Program-made: the position numbers and the translations under genes
The notes under the pieces: generated by a model
The model's input: the letters and a program-made list of their open reading frames with translations, nothing else
Told to the model about the DNA's origin: nothing
Database searches by the model: none
Origin: Chloroflexota bacterium
GTDB lineage: Bacteria > Chloroflexota > Anaerolineae > 4572-78 > J111
Reading direction: 5' to 3'
NCBI GenBank assembly: GCA_003694775.1
Contig: RFJV01000393.1
Location: 1 to 8,062, forward strand
Length of the DNA stretch: 8,062 bases
Shown here: positions 7,501-8,062 of the stretch, one piece after another
How positions within the stretch are numbered: position 1 is the first letter of the stretch
Layout of the letters: each line of letters begins with the position of its first letter

Positions 7501-7608
7501 TACACCTGCCGGGCCATTGTGGAGAGACATTCCGGGCAGATAGACGTTGCCAACAACACCGGTCAACCGGGGGTGACGGTGACGGTTGTTCTGCCGGTCA
7601 GGCAGTAA
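4579..7608 (+). CDS. Soluble multi-domain sensor histidine kinase (REC-GAF-GAF-GAF-PAS-HisKA-HATPase)
   Basis: This 1009-residue cytoplasmic kinase has no membrane helix. A complete receiver (1-118) has D10/D11, phospho-acceptor D54 (ISDLMMPD), T82 and K104; its YGSTETAIEALRQGAYDYI stretch is NtrC-like. A helical linker (about 118-155) leads to a divergent GAF-like region (about 156-300), then clearer GAF domains (about 316-456 and 467-617). Helices ending DQAAIALQNARL and VQTTTAVQNANL are typical of GAF ends. A short coiled coil (about 620-640) precedes a PAS domain (about 641-765). HisKA carries H791 in AHQINNPL. The ATPase domain has an N-box around N899/N903, DNGVGI (944-949), FFTTK (961-965) and GLGL (971-974). 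The H-box has Gln after the histidine where Glu is usual. It probably phosphorylates the adjacent OmpR-type regulator; the N-terminal receiver may take phosphate from another kinase. The ATG lies 9 bases after the regulator stop; AGGA at 4562-4565 is a distant Shine-Dalgarno. Later Met codons would cut the receiver. Confidence 0.93.
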   Translation: MDVPNLLVIDDEEEILKIIRAILSAEGYRVATETDGFQGLARLAGERFDVVISDLMMPDIDGLTILREVKKRDPTAEVILITAYGSTETAIEALRQGAYDYITKPFNRADLVHAVKQALNYRALHREKDNLLFRLQQQRDDLQKMLDAAKSLAQMRHLPADLAREVNRLAHQHLNAVTALTVYNAKGRLLFTATADMFHPQWQKIFSQHPPHTHILQSLWSNLPRYSHSFLLDPQQTGLPWPPAETGNLPPLLMTPLAESDRSPAAILWAQGVTNPPAIELVQKLEIFGSHLHSALENAHFLAAQQQMLQARNRLVEASRRITTILNPTELLQTILEAALAVVEHAGMAVIYAGSAAGWQTLSLTRGDPVPVESSPVPESVLRQILIERQTTYLPRWSDWPASPEASLLAEPIGTTSIPVGVLALLSDSPDAFDDDDFQLMEMLADQAAIALQNARLYQEARRADELEALQETGQAIVSSLDLHDVAMTAMSFARGLTGASACCIHLYRQIGPTIEPDTVITLDDQKPFGPADCQKAAELSRQTVESGRTEAWIWRAPAQEAAPGDIKAWLSIPLVAGQTVLGTMELGSEDARAFNQDDIRLTGIIAVQTTTAVQNANLFRELSSAYQDLSRQQEEILRKTSTLRALFNSITDGLYIVDRDHRIVAINQAEADRLKQPVDMLIGRVCSAALWGQAAEPLAELIDRTFTGGQEGAWEADTAGPAGDLFRDRSVRTYPIFKTRPETDTAGGPAEVEQVIIFAQDVSEQRRLQASLFRSANLAAVGQLASSIAHQINNPLTVVVANAQLLEMELDPSSPDYALVRDILQAGEQIRHAVQNLLDFSMQERYEWFETSVSDTIGDALLLAGHSLRKSRIRVEEEIAPLPEIIASASHLKLLWLNLILNARDAITARLRGETGGEPAEEGVITVRAHQKNPDQLEVQITDNGVGILPEHQDRLFHPFFTTKGPKHMGLGLYTCRAIVERHSGQIDVANNTGQPGVTVTVVLPVRQ

Positions 7609-7672
7609 AGGTAGCAAGGTAGCAAGGTTGCAAGGTTGCAAGGTTGCAAGGTTGCAAGGTTGCAGGGGTGCA
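7609..7672. repeat. 8-bp tandem repeat (AGGTTGCA)
   Basis: Eight head-to-tail octamers start at the base after the kinase TAA. Two are AGGTAGCA (7609-7624), five are AGGTTGCA (7625-7664), and the last is degenerate, GGGGTGCA (7665-7672). Each junction makes GCAAGGTTGC, in which GCAA and TTGC can pair, so the array could form several small alternative hairpins. It has no spacers and does not look like a CRISPR. It could be a slippage-prone microsatellite, a protein-binding array, or part of the transcript 3' end. Function unknown. Confidence 0.9.
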
Positions 7673-7766
7673 GTACTGCTCTGAGCCGTCGTTTCCTTAA
7701 GAGAAGCTAACGCTATATGCAGTAGCTTTGAAAATCGGCGTGAAATTTGCTTGAGAGGGATATTTG
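7673..7766. other. Non-coding convergent intergenic segment
   Basis: No gene is seen. GCAGTACTGC (7670-7679) is a perfect 10-bp palindrome. AAGCTA (7704-7709) and TAGCTT (7723-7728) form a 6-bp stem with a 13-base loop followed by TTGAAAATC; this is the best, but weak, candidate for the operon terminator because it lacks a real T-run. Confidence 0.4.
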
Positions 7767-7793
7767 TAGAGGCACAGCGGTGCTGTACCTCTA
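7767..7793. repeat. Imperfect palindrome next to the csrA stop
   Basis: TAGAGG-c-ACAGC, loop GGT, then GCTGT-a-CCTCTA: an 11-bp stem with one mismatch (C7773/A7787), ending one base from the csrA stop codon. Read on the - strand it is followed by CAAATATC rather than a T-run, so it is at best a weak intrinsic terminator for csrA. It may instead be a member of a dispersed GTAGRGGCA-type palindromic repeat family like the one at 7-67. Confidence 0.65.
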
Positions 7794-7794
7794 A

Positions 7795-7989
7795 CTATTT
7801 TGAATCTTCAGCTGTGTTTTGGGAAGCACTTTTCGCCGGTTCTACTTCCAGTTCCTGCCGCAAAATGCGGATGTGGGCCGGCGCGTCAATGCCAACCTTT
7901 ACCCGGTCGCCATCCACCGCCAGAATTGTCACCACAATTTCGTCCCCAATGCGGATGCTCTGGTTCTTTTTGCGTCCCAAAATCAACAT
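7795..7989 (-). CDS. csrA: Carbon storage regulator CsrA (RNA-binding translational regulator)
   Basis: This 64-residue protein matches CsrA/RsmA along its length: MLILGRKKNQSIRIGDEI at the start, the VKVGIDAPAHI core, and LRQEL at the end of the beta-sheet. L4 and R44, the two RNA-contact positions of the E. coli protein, are conserved. The C-terminal tail (about 50-64) is polar and acidic. CsrA dimers bind GGA motifs in mRNA leaders and usually block ribosome entry; in flagellated bacteria csrA often sits beside fliW and flagellin genes, which cannot be checked here because the window ends. The start is firm: GGAGG at 7996-8000 lies 6 bases upstream, and an in-frame stop (8044-8046) occurs before any other start codon. 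The gene converges on the two-component operon. Its own ribosome binding site lies within ATGGAGG, an ANGGA context, so autoregulation is possible. Confidence 0.96.
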   Translation of the reverse strand: MLILGRKKNQSIRIGDEIVVTILAVDGDRVKVGIDAPAHIRILRQELEVEPAKSASQNTAEDSK

Positions 7990-8062
7990 GCTTCGCCTCC
8001 ATTCGACCGCAACGGTTGTAATGACAAAGAGACCTGCCTTTGTTCATCCCTGGCCGGGCAGG
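7990..8062. other. csrA upstream region, cut by window edge
   Basis: This holds the csrA Shine-Dalgarno site (7996-8000). No convincing -35/-10 pair was found on the - strand. In the csrA frame a TGA lies at 8044-8046 preceded by LPGQG. This could be the end of an upstream - strand gene, but five residues are too few to say. Confidence 0.3.

Noticed and set aside
4579..7608. Classical hybrid histidine kinase
   Set aside because: The receiver is at the N-terminus and there is no C-terminal receiver or Hpt domain after the ATPase, so the usual intramolecular relay order does not apply.
7609..7672. CRISPR-like array
   Set aside because: Units are 8 bases with no spacers; it is a simple tandem repeat.
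7704..7728. Intrinsic terminator for the operon
   Set aside because: The stem is only 6 bp, A/T-containing, with a 13-base loop and no T-run; kept only as a weak candidate within the intergenic entry.
7800..8021. 73-codon + strand frame over csrA
   Set aside because: Antisense to a clearly conserved csrA; no homology features and no good ribosome binding site.

Overview
The window reads as a chromosomal stretch of a high-GC (roughly 60% by eye) bacterium, most likely a member of the Chloroflexota (Anaerolineae-like). This is inferred from three things: long Thr/Pro linkers of the TPTPT/TATPT kind in two exported proteins, an FHA-membrane-TolB fusion, and large soluble multi-GAF histidine kinases. 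All are habitual in that phylum, but none is proof. No phage, transposase, CRISPR or RNA gene was seen.

Layout. Bases 1-217 are non-coding. They hold a pair of GC-rich palindromic hairpins (7-67), a near-consensus extended -10 promoter (133-161) and a short leader. Four genes follow on the + strand, separated by only 9, 17 and 9 bases, and so very probably form one operon of about 7.4 kb. They are: (1) a membrane protein with a cytoplasmic FHA domain, one membrane helix, an extracytoplasmic jelly-roll-like domain and a TolB-type beta-propeller; (2) a membrane-anchored M23 (LytM-type) endopeptidase with a long Thr/Pro stalk and a C-terminal beta-sandwich; (3) an OmpR-type response regulator; (4) a 1009-residue soluble sensor kinase with the order REC, three GAF-like domains, PAS, HisKA, HATPase. 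Immediately after the kinase stop codon lies an 8-base tandem repeat (7609-7672). An imperfect palindrome (7767-7793) follows, and then csrA on the opposite strand, convergent with the operon.

How the genes may work together (inference). Genes 1 and 2 place a sensing or scaffold module and a peptidoglycan hydrolase on the outside of the membrane. Gene 1 also has a phosphothreonine-reading domain inside. Genes 3 and 4 are a two-component pair whose kinase itself carries a receiver, so it can take input from another kinase. A reasonable working picture is a cell-envelope remodelling unit under combined Ser/Thr-phosphorylation and His-Asp phosphorelay control. CsrA next door could add post-transcriptional control, because two ANGGA motifs lie in the operon leader. 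None of the individual families is new; the grouping and a few details (the kinase H-box, the N-terminal receiver, the repeats at both ends) are the parts worth a second look.
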